NCBI RefSeq assembly: GCF_047663525.1
Contig: NC_092613.1
Coordinates: forward strand, 3,621,501 to 3,685,500
Direction of reading: 5' to 3'
Length of the DNA: 64,000 nt
DNA from: Anas platyrhynchos
Lineage: Eukaryota; Chordata; Aves; Anseriformes; Anatidae
Position numbers and translations under genes: made by a program. Positions 23,424 to 34,620 of the stretch are shown here, in pieces (positions within the stretch are counted from its first letter, which is position 1; the number at the start of each line of letters is the position of its first letter). A model generated the notes under the pieces. The model was not told where the DNA came from and did no database searches. It saw only the letters and a program-made list of their open reading frames with translations.

Positions 23424-26400
23424 CTGTGCAGGAAAAAAGAAAGAAACCACAACTTACCAGGCTTGTCATTTGCTCAGCATGGACAGTTTCAATAGTCAGA
23501 TGAAACAACAAAATGCAGATCAGCTCAAGAACTACTAAACTGGCTCCCATACTGTCCTGGATTGCCTCCACAGTTTGCCTTGCAAGCCTATAGCAAACCT
23601 CCCCCATGACTGGGACAGATCCTGCAAGTGAAGCTGGGTACAGCCAGCCTGGGCTGGGATCTGTGTGTTAACACAGTAGGAATAGATGCTACGGAGGATG
23701 AAAGGACCATTTAATGCTGTTCATGCGGCTCTTCCAGCCTCAACAACTGACCCATACTGGTTAGCTCAGAAGCAGGTGAACACAGCCCACCTTGCACCAT
23801 GTCAGGATATTTAGAGCTCAGAGAAGCAGAGCGCTTAATGTTAACATTCATTTTACCTGAAAGTCACGAATATAGGTGAGGAAAAAGCTGAGGAAGGAGA
23901 ATGCTAGTGACCACTCTGAGACGGTACTGATGATGTGAGCTGTGTAGCCCTGTATAACAGCGAGAGAGAGGGGGAAAAAGTCAGTATTAGAAAGTCCTCT
24001 TGACTCTGTAATGGCACAAAGATAGCTCGCACATATGACATCCTGAATCCACAACTATTCTATTCAGAAAACAAAATTCCTTAGAGTATCTGGAGTCCCT
24101 CGGAATGAACTGCTCACTCAGTAGAAGAGTGAGGATAACCAGGAAAACACCAGCTCCACACACCTGAGATCACTCCCACTGGGAAATGCATATCCACCTC
24201 GCAAAAAATGAAGGCTCATTAAAAGCTTGATGTGGCCAGCAACAAAATCCCTTTACAGAAGTAATCCCATCTTCCAAAAAAGTTTGAGGGTCTCCCTGGA
24301 TGTGAACAAACCTCACGAACACTCTGTGCTTTACAGAGAGGGAGGGAGGAAAAGCCCTCCAAAAGCAGCCTGCATGATATTTTCTCCAGCAACCTCCCGT
24401 GCCTCCTGCAGTGACTGGAGAAGGAAGGGCAGGGCCAGGGATGGAGGCAGAGCCACTGAGACCTATGTGCCCTAGCCCCTGTTCTCCATGCCACTTGGTG
24501 TCACATTGCTCACAGTTACCTGTAACAGTAACTGGGAACTTCTGATCAGTGTGGACCAGGTAGGTGGCTATCCTGACAACCAGTTGAAGCAGTTCAGTTA
24601 CTGCCCATCAATGAGATTAATTTAAAGTGATGCTTGAAGCTGCAACTGCTTTGCTCAGGACAGCACTTCAGCAAGCAGCTGCATGCTGGCTCAACTGCTA
24701 AGGCTCCCTTGTCCTCCCCCATTCCAAGTACATGTCCTGAAAGCACCTAGCTATCTACAACTGCAATAAATTCCCAGATATGTTATTTACCCTGTGACAA
24801 ACACACATTTTTTTTTTGCTCTGTTGTGTTTTGTTTTCTTTTTCTACTCACTTTTTCCTCTGGGTCCCAGTGCAACTTTTGCACTAGATTTGTGCCATAC
24901 AGGCCACTATACAAGACAAGTGAGGAAACAAACACTAAAGAAATATGTTAAGGAAGATTCAAGACAAAGATTGAGCAACTTGGAAATGTCACACTTGGCT
25001 CTGGGTTGTTTCAAGCTGGGTTCGTAAGGAGATTTCTGTGTGTTTTCCACAAGGTCTCCTCAGCATAACAAATAGTAATGGTGATGTTTACAGCTTCACG
25101 TCATTCTCTCCAACTTGTAGGTTGTTCCAACAGTTGATTTGGATTAATGTCACAGGAAAAGATTAATTCTAAGCTACGTCAATCATCCCTGTTCTCTGTA
25201 TACTGCACCTTGTAATACCTTGATCTAACATAAAATTTCTGTGTTATGTGAACCATGCTTAGTGCTTTCAGGTTTGCAGTGGTAGTTTCCAGGCTAATAG
25301 TGTGTGCCTCCCTTTCTTTGATTGCTTTTCAGCTTCTCAACCACCTTGAACCCCTGGTGTGTGGGTTACAGGCCAGAACAGTGAACTGTTAGCAGCAGTG
25401 CCAAGGAGGCTACGAGCATTCCTGCTTCTCTTTCAGTCCACCCAGGGTTCGATAACTGGTCTGGTGCAGCAGCCAAGGAGAAATGCTACATGATAATGAT
25501 TCCTCATTTCATTGGAGACCTGGGGTATTTCTAGGGTAATAAGATAATGCTTTTTCAATACCTTACAGAAGGAAAGTATGCTACACCAGTGCTACTGCCT
25601 TTGCAAGTGAAAATTAGAACATTAAGTTACAAAAGATCTGGTTTTCACATAACTATTAATTTCTTCAATCCTTAATGCGATTAAACACCAAAAGCCTCCT
25701 GATGTGCAAGATTATTTTTGGCAGTGAACGAGGCTGACCGTACTGGCACAAACATCTTTGAATGCTCAGACTTTCAAAGCCTATTTAAAACATTGATGTG
25801 AATAGTCAAGGGAGCTCTGTTACTGATCTGAATGCAGGATACCCAGCTAATTAAAATGTGCAGCTTTAGTAGCTGTTAGTTTTCTGCCTGAGTTACTACT
25901 ACAATGAAAAGAATTTAATGGTTGTGATACAAAATATCTGGCTCCTGTTCTCCACTGGTTACAGAGCTGGTAATTAACTGTTTTGCTTGTTCTGTGTTAA
26001 CAGTTCTGTCTCACTCCAGCAGTGGATAAGTAGCATTTTTAGATACATTCTGTCATTCAGTACCAGAAACAACCAAACAACTATTTTACCTATGGCCCTA
26101 GACTTCTTACTATCCTTCCCTTATTACATCATTACATTACTTAGGAACTACTCTAACCATTTCACTTTTATTCCCCTTCCATATACAAATGTATGTACAT
26201 ATCATTATTTTTACAGCTGTCTTTACTTCCCTCTAATTTTGGTTAGACCATATTGATTTAAAAACCTCTAAAGATTTTGGGCTTGTGGATTTTTTGGCAT
26301 CTGTAAAAGGCTCTTAACTTGAATCAGTTCATATTGTTCCATTTTAGTCTTCTCCAATTGTATTCGTCCCTCAACTGTTCAAAGTCAAAAATACTGTTCT

Positions 26401-29400
26401 CTGGCACCAACATTTTCTGTTATGGACTGCAATTCTCTGAAGTTTCACAGATGACTTCCTTACTCTGTATCCAGCCTCCTCTTTCTCACTTCTTTATGGA
26501 AAACCAGCCTGTGCCCAGATTATATCATCTTGCTGTAGGAATGGGAACTCAATGATCAGTGATGGTCTGTCAGTGGGAAATGGGCATATGGTTCAGTGTT
26601 AGTTTTGGCTGTCAGCCTAGAAATAAGTAAAATTGTGGGGATTAAATAGGTGGCCTTGATTCAACTGCAGAAGGGACAGCATTTAGGCAATGATTTTGGA
26701 CTCATGTCTTTGGAATGTAAAGCCTAATGCTTTAAGTGTTGTAGTCCTGTTTGACACAACTGAGTCACGATCTTCAAAACACAACGTTTAGGTCCATCAG
26801 GGTGAGCAGAAGAACTGCTGGGGTTGTTTACTGAGTGGTAAATGACTCTGGACAGGAAAAGGCCTCTCTTTCTGAATGGGTTTGCCTTGGTTTCTGCAAA
26901 ATCGATTCCTGCTTCCAGCACCCAGAATTCAAAGGTAAGGGGAAGGATGGGTTCCAGAGCCAAGGGAAGCTTGTAAGGAATGTGTGTCAGAAACTTGGAT
27001 CTAGAACTCCAGGATGGGCAGGGGAGGAGCTCAGAGGTCAAATGGCTCTTCTGACTCCACCTTGGCAGTGTGCTCCAGAGTTGTCACTCTGATAAATGCC
27101 AGCACTTTAAACATGCTCCGTGTGCCAGCTGGCATGGTGCACTACTGCTGCACACAGCTGGGTTACTGGTGTTCTATGCTGCATTCGGTACTTCTCCGTT
27201 CTAGGTATATCCAACTACAAAACTTGCTGCAGCACTCCTGTCATCAGGGAGCTGACACTTTCATTTCTTACCTGGCTTTTTTTCCCCCCATTAAAACCAT
27301 CAGTCTCTGAAGTACACTTCCCTTTCTCCCTAACAATCACAGTCTACAGTCAGGCCTCTTTGTGAATTCTTATTTTGCGATTTTCAATCTTAGGTGCAGG
27401 AGGAAGGGAGAGGAGAGGGGATGATGACTGCTCTTGCCGTTTTTATTGGCTTGTGACTCACTACCTGGCTTAACCTGATGGCTCCCCTCTTCCTAGTTCC
27501 CAGGTTGCAAAACTGAACATGAATACTATGATACAAGCTGTGTGTCTAACGATGACAGACCTTCTGTGGCACACTCTGTCGTATTGGCAGGCTAAATAAA
27601 TGTTGCTGCATTTTGCAGCAAAAGGATACTGCTTGCAATGCTTGAGCTGCACCAGAGTAACACGGTCAGACGGATCCAAAAGACGTCTTTGCTGTGAATT
27701 TCTGGCTGCATCAGGTAGGATAGGACGGTCTGAACCAGCATGTAAATGGCTCCAACTCCGAACGTCAGGCAGGCTCCAACCACGTGTACGTAGTACAGAA
27801 CAGATTTCTAGGGAAAGAAAGCACTGCTTGTATAGAACCTGGTTTTGTCTTAAACTTGGGGAATATTTTCTTTTGTAAATGTTTGACACTCCACCCGCTC
27901 AATCATCTTCTCATATGCCAAGCTAAAGTGTTCAGGACTGCATCAGCATGTGGATTTTCTTGGAAATCTCAGAGTCAGCTGGAAGCCAGCACTTGCCAGC
28001 TCTCTGTATTGCTGTTTTTTGGCAAGTTCTTGGGGCTAAGTTAGAGACCACAACTATATCTTAACTACAGGAATTCATAAAAGCTGCCCTCACTACCAAA
28101 CTGGGTGATAATATAGAAACTGGATGGCGGAATCCCTGCAGCTGCGAAGGCAGCAAGAGTGACAACAGGCTACCTGCTGAACATTTCTATCCCAGGAATT
28201 TCTGCATCTATGAAGGATAATGCAATAGAGGACAAACATGATGCACAATTCTAGTCCCCCGCAAAGAAGTTAAAGATAATGAGGTTTAGCGCTGCTCTGA
28301 ATGACTCCAGTTTGAACAAGCCTTGCTTGTCAAATTAGAATCTTCGAATACTCAGAGGGAACAAGGTGGAATCAAACAGTAATAAACACGTTAGGAGAAT
28401 CAACTGTCAAATAATAATCATTAAACCTAGAAGCTATTCCAAGAAAAACAATCAAACTCGAAATTTATGTTGTTACAAACTACGTCACACTCAGTCCTTT
28501 CCTCTTATCCCTGACTGAGCAAAGTAGCCAAACACAGCAAATAAAAAGCATCTTGTCAATTGTACAACACATTGGCAGCCCCTCTGCAATCCAATTCTGC
28601 AAGTAATCTTTTATGCTCTAATGAATGAGACTATGTATGTTACTGAATAGCTATTAAGATCAGGAATTGGAATCACCCTTTCCTCACAATCTCTGTGCGC
28701 AGATTAATTAAATGATATTTAACTGCTGCATCCACAGCAGTGTAACAATTTGCATGTGAATAGCCAAGCTGTAAAAGTGTGTGTCCAGTGCTGCTCAGTA
28801 AGGTGTCAGCAGAGAGAAATCTTTCTCCGATGTGAGAAATCAATAGCCACAGCTACAACTGAGCCATAGCACTGGCTGAACACCATAAATCAAATCCCCT
28901 CTGAGCCTTGTGCCATCACTTTTACTCCCAACCAGTGAAAGCTGTCTGGGGTTCTGCTGTTCCCTTTAAGCATCTTTGTACATTTTCAAATTCATTTGTC
29001 TTCAGTAACTAGTGGACTTCATAGGCCTTAGCTCCTTTTGCTTCTGGGGTGGCCTCTAGACAATCCTCAGCATCACTTGGATATGCAGGTATGCAGGTAC
29101 ATAATTTCCACTTTTTTCTTGCTCAAGATTAAATGTCACAGAAACTATATAATAAAGGAACACTCACTTTCTACATTTTGATTATCTACAAGACATAGAT
29201 ATAACCTCTCCTGACCAGTGGTGGAAGACAATCATGCAGCTAGACACAACCTGGAAGCTCTTGCTTGGTGGTTATGTTGGTAGGGGCTGTGGCCAGCGAG
29301 TCTGGCTAGAGTGCTAAAAAATATAGATTGAGGCCTCAAAAAAAAAAAAGTCAGCATACTGAAGTTTCTGCGACATGGGATGCTGAAAAAATTGGGAGAG

Positions 29401-31848
29401 CTGTGCTGTGGGGAAAGGAGATGAGAGAAAAAAAAGGTGGAGATTTCCTGGAGCTTTTCTGTTTTTCTGTTTCGCTTTTCCTTGGCCCTAATCCATCAGG
29501 AGCCACTGCAGCCTCTAGTGGCTAAAGGCACTACTACAGACCCCTGAAAAATCCAGCTCGTAATTAATATGATGAGGCTGGCAAGTACACAACCGTCTCG
29601 CATGTAACAGCCAGCAATCCTGAATCTAGTCCTGCTGATGGTGTGATATGTGAGAATATCTGGTTTTGAAAAAGCAAGGGAAAAAAGATATTGAGGAAAA
29701 AACATAGAGACACTGGGAGAAATTCAAAAGCTGGTTGACATTGCAGTGTTTTCAACAATTGCACAGGTTTTGCAGGAAAAGATACGTAGGAGGGAAGATT
29801 TTTCAGAGTAAGAGTTCTTGTGGGGTTAGGTGTTTTTGCTGGCTTTACTTCTAGTTCTAACAGTTTTTGACTATTTGACACTTGATTCTCCCGTATTAAA
29901 ATATGATATAATTGTGGTCTTCTCATCTGGAGTTAAGGCTTTCAAATCTCCTACAAGGAGATGCAAGATGAGTTTGCTTCTTGCAAAACTTCTGATTTTT
30001 GTTTTTAAATGGCTTGGAATTTTGTGAATGTCTGCTCACAAATTCCAGTGGATAAAGCAAATAAGAAATATGTAAAGAAATTCCAAACTATTAACAGTTC
30101 TCTATAGGGAATTTGATTAAAAAAAAAAAGTTTTTCCTCAAAAGTTTTGCCTTTAATAACGCCCCAGTTTTACCAGGTATCTCAGTAAACAAACAAACAC
30201 AGAACTCTGGACAGGTTCAAAACATTGCAAGCAAAGCACAAACCTGGAAATTTGCAATAATACAAAGTCCAAAACAGCTTATCAGTCCTAGAGTCAGGCC
30301 GATCTTATTAAGCTTGATGATCTTGGATTTTTCTGGATTCAAAGCATAAACTTGCTTATAACGGACATACATGGTAGCCGCACCTGCAAATGAAAATCAC
30401 AAATGTGTTTAAGATTTTAAGCTGTCAAGTAAACTGTTTTGTTTGAACTGCGAAGATGCTGAGTGACAGTAGCATCTATTTAAAATACCAAAACTGTCTT
30501 AGGAATAGGACAGTTGAGAATTTGGAAGCCAAAACTGAAATAACTTATTGGATTTTTCTTAGAATCATAGAATCATTAAGGTTGGAAAATACCTTATCTC
30601 TTTCACTTGAAAAACGTATTGTTTTTTCCCCTCTCCATAACTGCAGCACAAGTAAGATGACTGCCTTAACTCTGCATTTCTATTTCTCATAACAGTTTCT
30701 TTGTTTGTCTTTTTTAAATGTATTTTTGGCCTTCTGGAATCTGCAATTGTCATGCTGGCTTTGTGCGTAAATCCCTGCAATATAATTTTCTCTGAATTAC
30801 TTAAGAGAACTAGGATTAATTGCTTAAAATTTAGCTTTTGATGAGAATTATGGGATGTTTTAATGATTTGAATAAGGAAACCATTTCAAATGCTGTGCAT
30901 CCCAGAACCACATGCAGTTTGCCATGGACAGCTTTCTATACTCACCCAAGAAAGCTGAAATATTTAACATGATCCCAAACAAGCATCTTTCTGGAGGTAT
31001 TGTCCCTGTATCACTGGAAGAGATAAATGGAGTGATACATATCTATATTAAAAATACTTGCAATACAACTTTAGTTATTTCAGTCTACAAAGAAAGCATA
31101 AGAAAGCTTGTAAAAACCCTCCCGGCTATTTTTCACTGTTTTCATTACTCTAACAATACTGTACTCGTTTCTAGAGCTCTAGAAATACATGTAAGCACAG
31201 TGAAAACTGCTATCCTTAGAACAAGAAATTAACGTGCTTGGTATAGCTATTCCTTTTATTCTGATCTTGATTCCACAATAAAAGGTGAATAAAGAGTATT
31301 AAAACTGGGAAATGAAGAACCTGGAAATCTGAAAGACCAAAATTAAGGCCATACGTACAGCTTTGATGGTATGCAGTTGGCACTGTAGATTACAGAACAG
31401 CTTTACTGACAAAACCAAGCCTGGAGAGAGCAAGATGCTGTTCTCCAAACAGGGCTGGAGACTCACCCCCAGATTTCTTGTTCATTATCATTTTAAGGAT
31501 ACGTTCATAGAACCACAACATAAAGGACAGATTAGATAGACAGAGAGCTTTGAATAGACTTACAAATTCGTTTAGCGATTTGTAGGCAACTTTAGAACTG
31601 GAGCTGTTGGGTAAAAGCTGGTATTTAAAGTTTGGAGTTGGGGAAGAATTCAGAAGCGTGAGAGGCCAATTCAATACTGTGATACGGTTATCAGGGCATT
31701 GTCTGCACATTACTAACCTGATATAGGGCACCAAAGGGTCAACGTGGTGTAGGACGATAGCGGTGATGTATGAAAACACAAAAGATGCAGCTGACCAAAC
31801 AACCAAAGACGCAGGCAAGAAAGAGAGTCCTTGCTGGAACCACCACAT
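23316..31848 (-). CDS. DRAM2: DRAM2, DNA-damage-regulated autophagy modulator 2 (seven coding exons)
   Basis: Exons 31718-31848, 30946-31013, 30244-30383, 27630-27807, 24852-24934, 23857-23949 and 23316-23423 (- strand) join in phase to exactly 266 aa, the length I recall for human DRAM2. It is a six-pass lysosomal membrane protein that promotes autophagy; human loss-of-function causes a retinal dystrophy. Seen: [12 protein letters not shown] start, [14 protein letters not shown] after the first membrane segment, [14 protein letters not shown], hydrophobic segments near 9-31, 56-72, 97-112, 117-140, 160-182 and 206-225, the family motif FLTYIRDFQ (223-231), and a cytosolic tail with an acidic dileucine signal DEQTLL (256-261). 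Every junction obeys GT-AG. The coding part is complete within the window. Confidence 0.95.
23857..23949 (-). CDS. DRAM2: DRAM2 coding exon 6
   Basis: 31 codons, phase 0 at both ends, acceptor TTATACAG, donor GTAAAA. Encodes the last transmembrane helix and the signature FLTYIRDFQ. Confidence 0.94.
24852..24934 (-). CDS. DRAM2: DRAM2 coding exon 5
   Basis: An 83-nt exon, acceptor TTTCTTTAG, donor GTGAGT. Encodes the luminal-loop segment ending [10 protein letters not shown], matching the K-L-H-W-N-P-E-D-K element of mammalian DRAM2. Too short and too interrupted by neighbouring stops to show as an open frame; found by phase and motif search. Confidence 0.93.
24935..27629 (-). other. DRAM2: DRAM2 intron 4
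   Basis: 2.7-kb intron between coding exons 4 and 5. AT-rich, with no repeat family or extra exon that I recognise. Confidence 0.6.
27630..27807 (-). CDS. DRAM2: DRAM2 coding exon 4
   Basis: A 178-nt exon with acceptor TTCCCTAG. Encodes [33 protein letters not shown] and the following helix. The donor is GTATCC, weak by consensus. It was chosen because only it leaves the phase needed by exon 5 and matches the end of the homologous human segment. Confidence 0.88.
27808..30243 (-). other. DRAM2: DRAM2 intron 3
   Basis: 2.4-kb AT-rich intron. I see nothing in it beyond short A/T runs. Confidence 0.6.
30244..30383 (-). CDS. DRAM2: DRAM2 coding exon 3
   Basis: A 140-nt exon with acceptor TTTGCAG and donor GTTTGT. 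Encodes [19 protein letters not shown], then a helix ending in IIANFQ, which marks the end of this exon in the family. Confidence 0.93.
30561..30600 (-). mobile_element. CR1 3'-end scrap in DRAM2 intron 2
   Basis: AATCATAGAATCATTAAGG followed by TTGGAAAATACC is the reverse of the CR1 3' terminus. Only about 40 bases remain. Confidence 0.65.
30946..31013 (-). CDS. DRAM2: DRAM2 coding exon 2
   Basis: A 68-nt exon bounded by TTCCAG and GTGAGT. Encodes [20 protein letters not shown] and the start of the second helix. The DTGT-x-PPE motif is shared by DRAM1 and DRAM2. Confidence 0.93.
31718..31848 (-). CDS. DRAM2: DRAM2 coding exon 1
   Basis: Residues 1-43 plus two bases: start MWWFQQG, then the first transmembrane helix and [10 protein letters not shown]. 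The donor is AG then GTTAGT. A plausible acceptor (CCTCACAG) just upstream places the exon start at about 31876, so 28 nt of 5' UTR precede the ATG. Confidence 0.93.
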
Positions 31849-32263
31849 TGCAGAGCTGACTTCTAACCTCTGAACACTGTGAGGAATTGAATAAAAAGGT
31901 TTACTGAGATTTTTTTTGAGGCAAGCTGCCTATTCATACAGTCTACCGTTGTTGTCAAGGATGACTCTTCTCTACAAAGGCTATGCCAAGGTGAAGTGGA
32001 TTTGATGTTGCTCTCAGACCTGTCTTGCAAACTGTCTTGCAAAAAAGTGAGATTTGACTTCACAGTACAGAAGCAATCACAAAGAAGCAGAAATAATATC
32101 TGGAAGTGTTCACTCTGAAATTCTTAGGAGACCATGAGAAAAGAAACCAGTAGAGCCACTTTACTGTGCATCTCAGCATTTGTAGCATTTGTAGTGACTC
32201 TCTTGACCTTTTCCTGGTATAAAATACCTGGAAATAACTGATTATTTTCTTCTTACCCTTGTG

Positions 32264-32345
32264 TCATAAAATCACAGAATCATCTAGGTTGGAAAAGACC
32301 TTCAGGATCACCAAGTCATAACACCATGTCAGAATTAGTGATGCT
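32264..32345 (-). mobile_element. CR1 LINE fragment
   Basis: TCATAAAATCACAGAATCAT then CTAGGTTGGAAAAGACC is a clear reversed CR1 3' end. About 80 bases are preserved. Confidence 0.8.
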
Positions 32346-32860
32346 GACAGAGAATGTGTCCCAATAGTGACAATTTAATGATACCGGCTGTTGTAAAGCC
32401 TAAAATTTCCACTAGCAAACAACTGGGTAGAAAATGACCCAAAATTATTTTAATATCTGTATTCATTTAGTACCTGTCATGATGTGTGACTCAACATCTG
32501 TTACAAGCATCACTTAAATAAGCTCACAGATATCAATGAGCAAAAGCTGACTGCTACCATCTGTAGCCTTCAGCCTCGAGGACTGCCTGTTCCAGGTGGA
32601 AGTGTAGCAGCTGCTTTGTCTTTAAAGGTGTGAGAAAAGGGCCCATCTACAGTGGTGTTGCACTGCTACCTCTGTCCAGTTCTGTAAGCCCCAGCCTGAG
32701 AGCAGCTCCGTGCCTCTGCCACCAGCAGTCAGAGCAGTGACGTGCAGCGGTGTCACCCCGGTGAGCTCACAGAACCAGGCTCCTCTCTGCACTGCTGCTA
32801 GAGGGAAGGAGCTTCCTACTGGCTTCAGATATGAAGTTGAGCTGAATTGCTTTCTGATTT

Positions 32861-33192
32861 TGGAATCACAAAATGCCTGAGGTTGGTGGGGATGTCTGGG
32901 TTCATCTCCAAGCCCCTGCTCCAGCAAGGCCACCCAGAGCAGGGTGCCCAGGACCATGTGCAGATGGCTTCAGGAGATCTCCAAGGAGGAGACTCCACAA
33001 CCTCTCTGGGCAAGCTGTGCCAGTGCTCAGTCACCTTCACAGGACAGAAACGCTTCTTGATGCCCAGACAGAGCCTCCCATGGTTCAGTTTGTGCTCACT
33101 GCCTCTTGTCCTGGCACTGGGCACCAGAGAGGAGCCGGGATCTGGCTTCTCTGTGCCCTCCCTTCAGGTATTTGTACGGATTGATGAGAACC
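32861..33192 (-). mobile_element. CR1 LINE fragment
   Basis: Starts GGAATCACAAAATGCCTGAGG and continues with CR1 words in reverse orientation (GGGATGTCTGGGTTCATCTCC, CAAGGCCACCCAGAGCAGG, CTCTGGGCAAGCTGTGCCAG), each slightly diverged. 5' truncated. Confidence 0.85.
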
Positions 33193-34334
33193 CTCTAGAG
33201 GGTTTATTTTATGGGCTATGCTGGGGTCTGCATTTTATGCACAGAATGATACTCTGCTGACAGCATTCCCTTAAACTTACACCACTGAGAAGAGAGTACA
33301 GGAAGTGTTTAAGCATAGGTGAAACTGAAGCCTGTGAATGCAATATGAGACAGGGAAAATGAGAAGAACAAATAATAGAGTACAGATCCAAGGGCATCCA
33401 AAGATCAGACACTGTGAGAAAATGAAAATAACATTACAAGACAAAACAGGAATAAGTGCAGGACTGAGAGGTCTTAGGAGATGTGAATTGCTTGGAGTGT
33501 GAGAGACTGGGAAAAAAAAAGGAGAAAAGGGTAAGAAGCATGAAGATTAGAAAGTCTCATGGGAGGAAAAAGGAAGTTGGAACAAAAATGGGTGAATCTT
33601 GCACCAGAGCAGAGCCGATCACCTTCTTTACATCTCACTTTGTAGCCCTCAGCTCTCTGCTGATGCAGCCGTACTGCACACAGCTGCTATTTGATCACAA
33701 GTATGTCTTTCCAGGGCGTATCGTTTTGCTGACCTGCTCTAGTAAGCACGTCTAGGTGAGTTTGTAGGAGGCCAGTTCAATAGATTCATCAGACAATGCC
33801 TAACAATGAATAACGAACATTGCTCATTCACCAGAAACTGGTTGCTGTCCTGTGTTTGTGCTTCTTTTAAGCCTACAAAATTAGTGGTTCAAGCCCTTGA
33901 AAAGAATATGTAATTACATAAAATTAAAGGTTCAGCTGCTTGTCAGGAAGATGTTAGGTAACAGATAAACAAAGGATGTGGTTAATAAGAATGGAGTGAT
34001 ATAGTTGCTTACTTTCTGACCCTTAAGCTTTCGTTTTTTTACTAAATACAACATAACATTTGCCTTCTCATGTTGATTTTTATTTTATGACTGTAATGCA
34101 ATAAAAATAGTAATCAATATAGGTTCACAATCACATCTCTCATATGAATAAATCAGGAATTTGCATGAAAGAGAAATGTGTGTTTTGCACAGCATTCTCT
34201 GTTACAGATGTTACATGCCTGGGTATGTAACTCAAAACTTCAAGTGGTCAATCTGATGCTTGGATTTTAATTTTCCTTTAACGTTTAAATGTTTATAGCC
34301 TTAGATTTATTTCTGAGCTAATAGATTTGCATGA

Positions 34335-34354
34335 AACCAACCAACCAACCAACC
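34335..34354. repeat. (AACC)n microsatellite
   Basis: Five uninterrupted AACC units, then AGCC. Confidence 0.9.
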
Positions 34355-34552
34355 AGCCACACACCTGTGAATAAGGACGTCAAAAGAAATGTCACCTCAA
34401 GAGTAATCCAAAGTCATCTTCCTGAAGTTCTCTGTTTGCTTCATTTTTTTCCTTAATCTTTGAGATAGAAAGGAAAAGAATCAAGATGTGTTACTTCTAA
34501 ACATTTTACTCTATATTGTTTATTCTCTTTCTTAGCACCTTCTATTAGTCAT

Positions 34553-34620
34553 TGCCATGGACAGGATACTGGATTAGATGGACTTTTGGCCTGACTCAAG
34601 AAGTTTTTTCTATGTTCCCA
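34553..34620 (+). mobile_element. Ancient CR1/L3-like 3' tail
   Basis: GGACAGGATACTGGATTAGA followed by TGGACTTTTGGCCTGACTCA matches the widely conserved 3' tail of old amniote CR1/L3 elements (GGATACTGG-GCTAGATGGACC-TTTGGTCTGACCCAGTA). Family call is from memory. Confidence 0.6.

Noticed and set aside
24240-24350. A KLFWKMG-like stretch considered as DRAM2 exon 5
   Set aside because: It had no matching phase or flanking homology. The exon at 24852-24934 ([10 protein letters not shown]) fits length, phase and sequence.
26900-26990. A W-N-P codon run on the - strand considered as DRAM2 exon 5
   Set aside because: A stop lies just upstream in that frame and there is no acceptor in the correct phase.
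27470-27889. A 139-codon - strand frame overlapping DRAM2 coding exon 4
   Set aside because: It is in another frame. The DRAM2 frame through 27630-27807 matches the family and joins in phase with its neighbours.
32873-33260. Open frames of 103-137 codons at 32.8-33.3 kb
   Set aside because: They are read through a reversed CR1 copy and change frame relative to any LINE protein.
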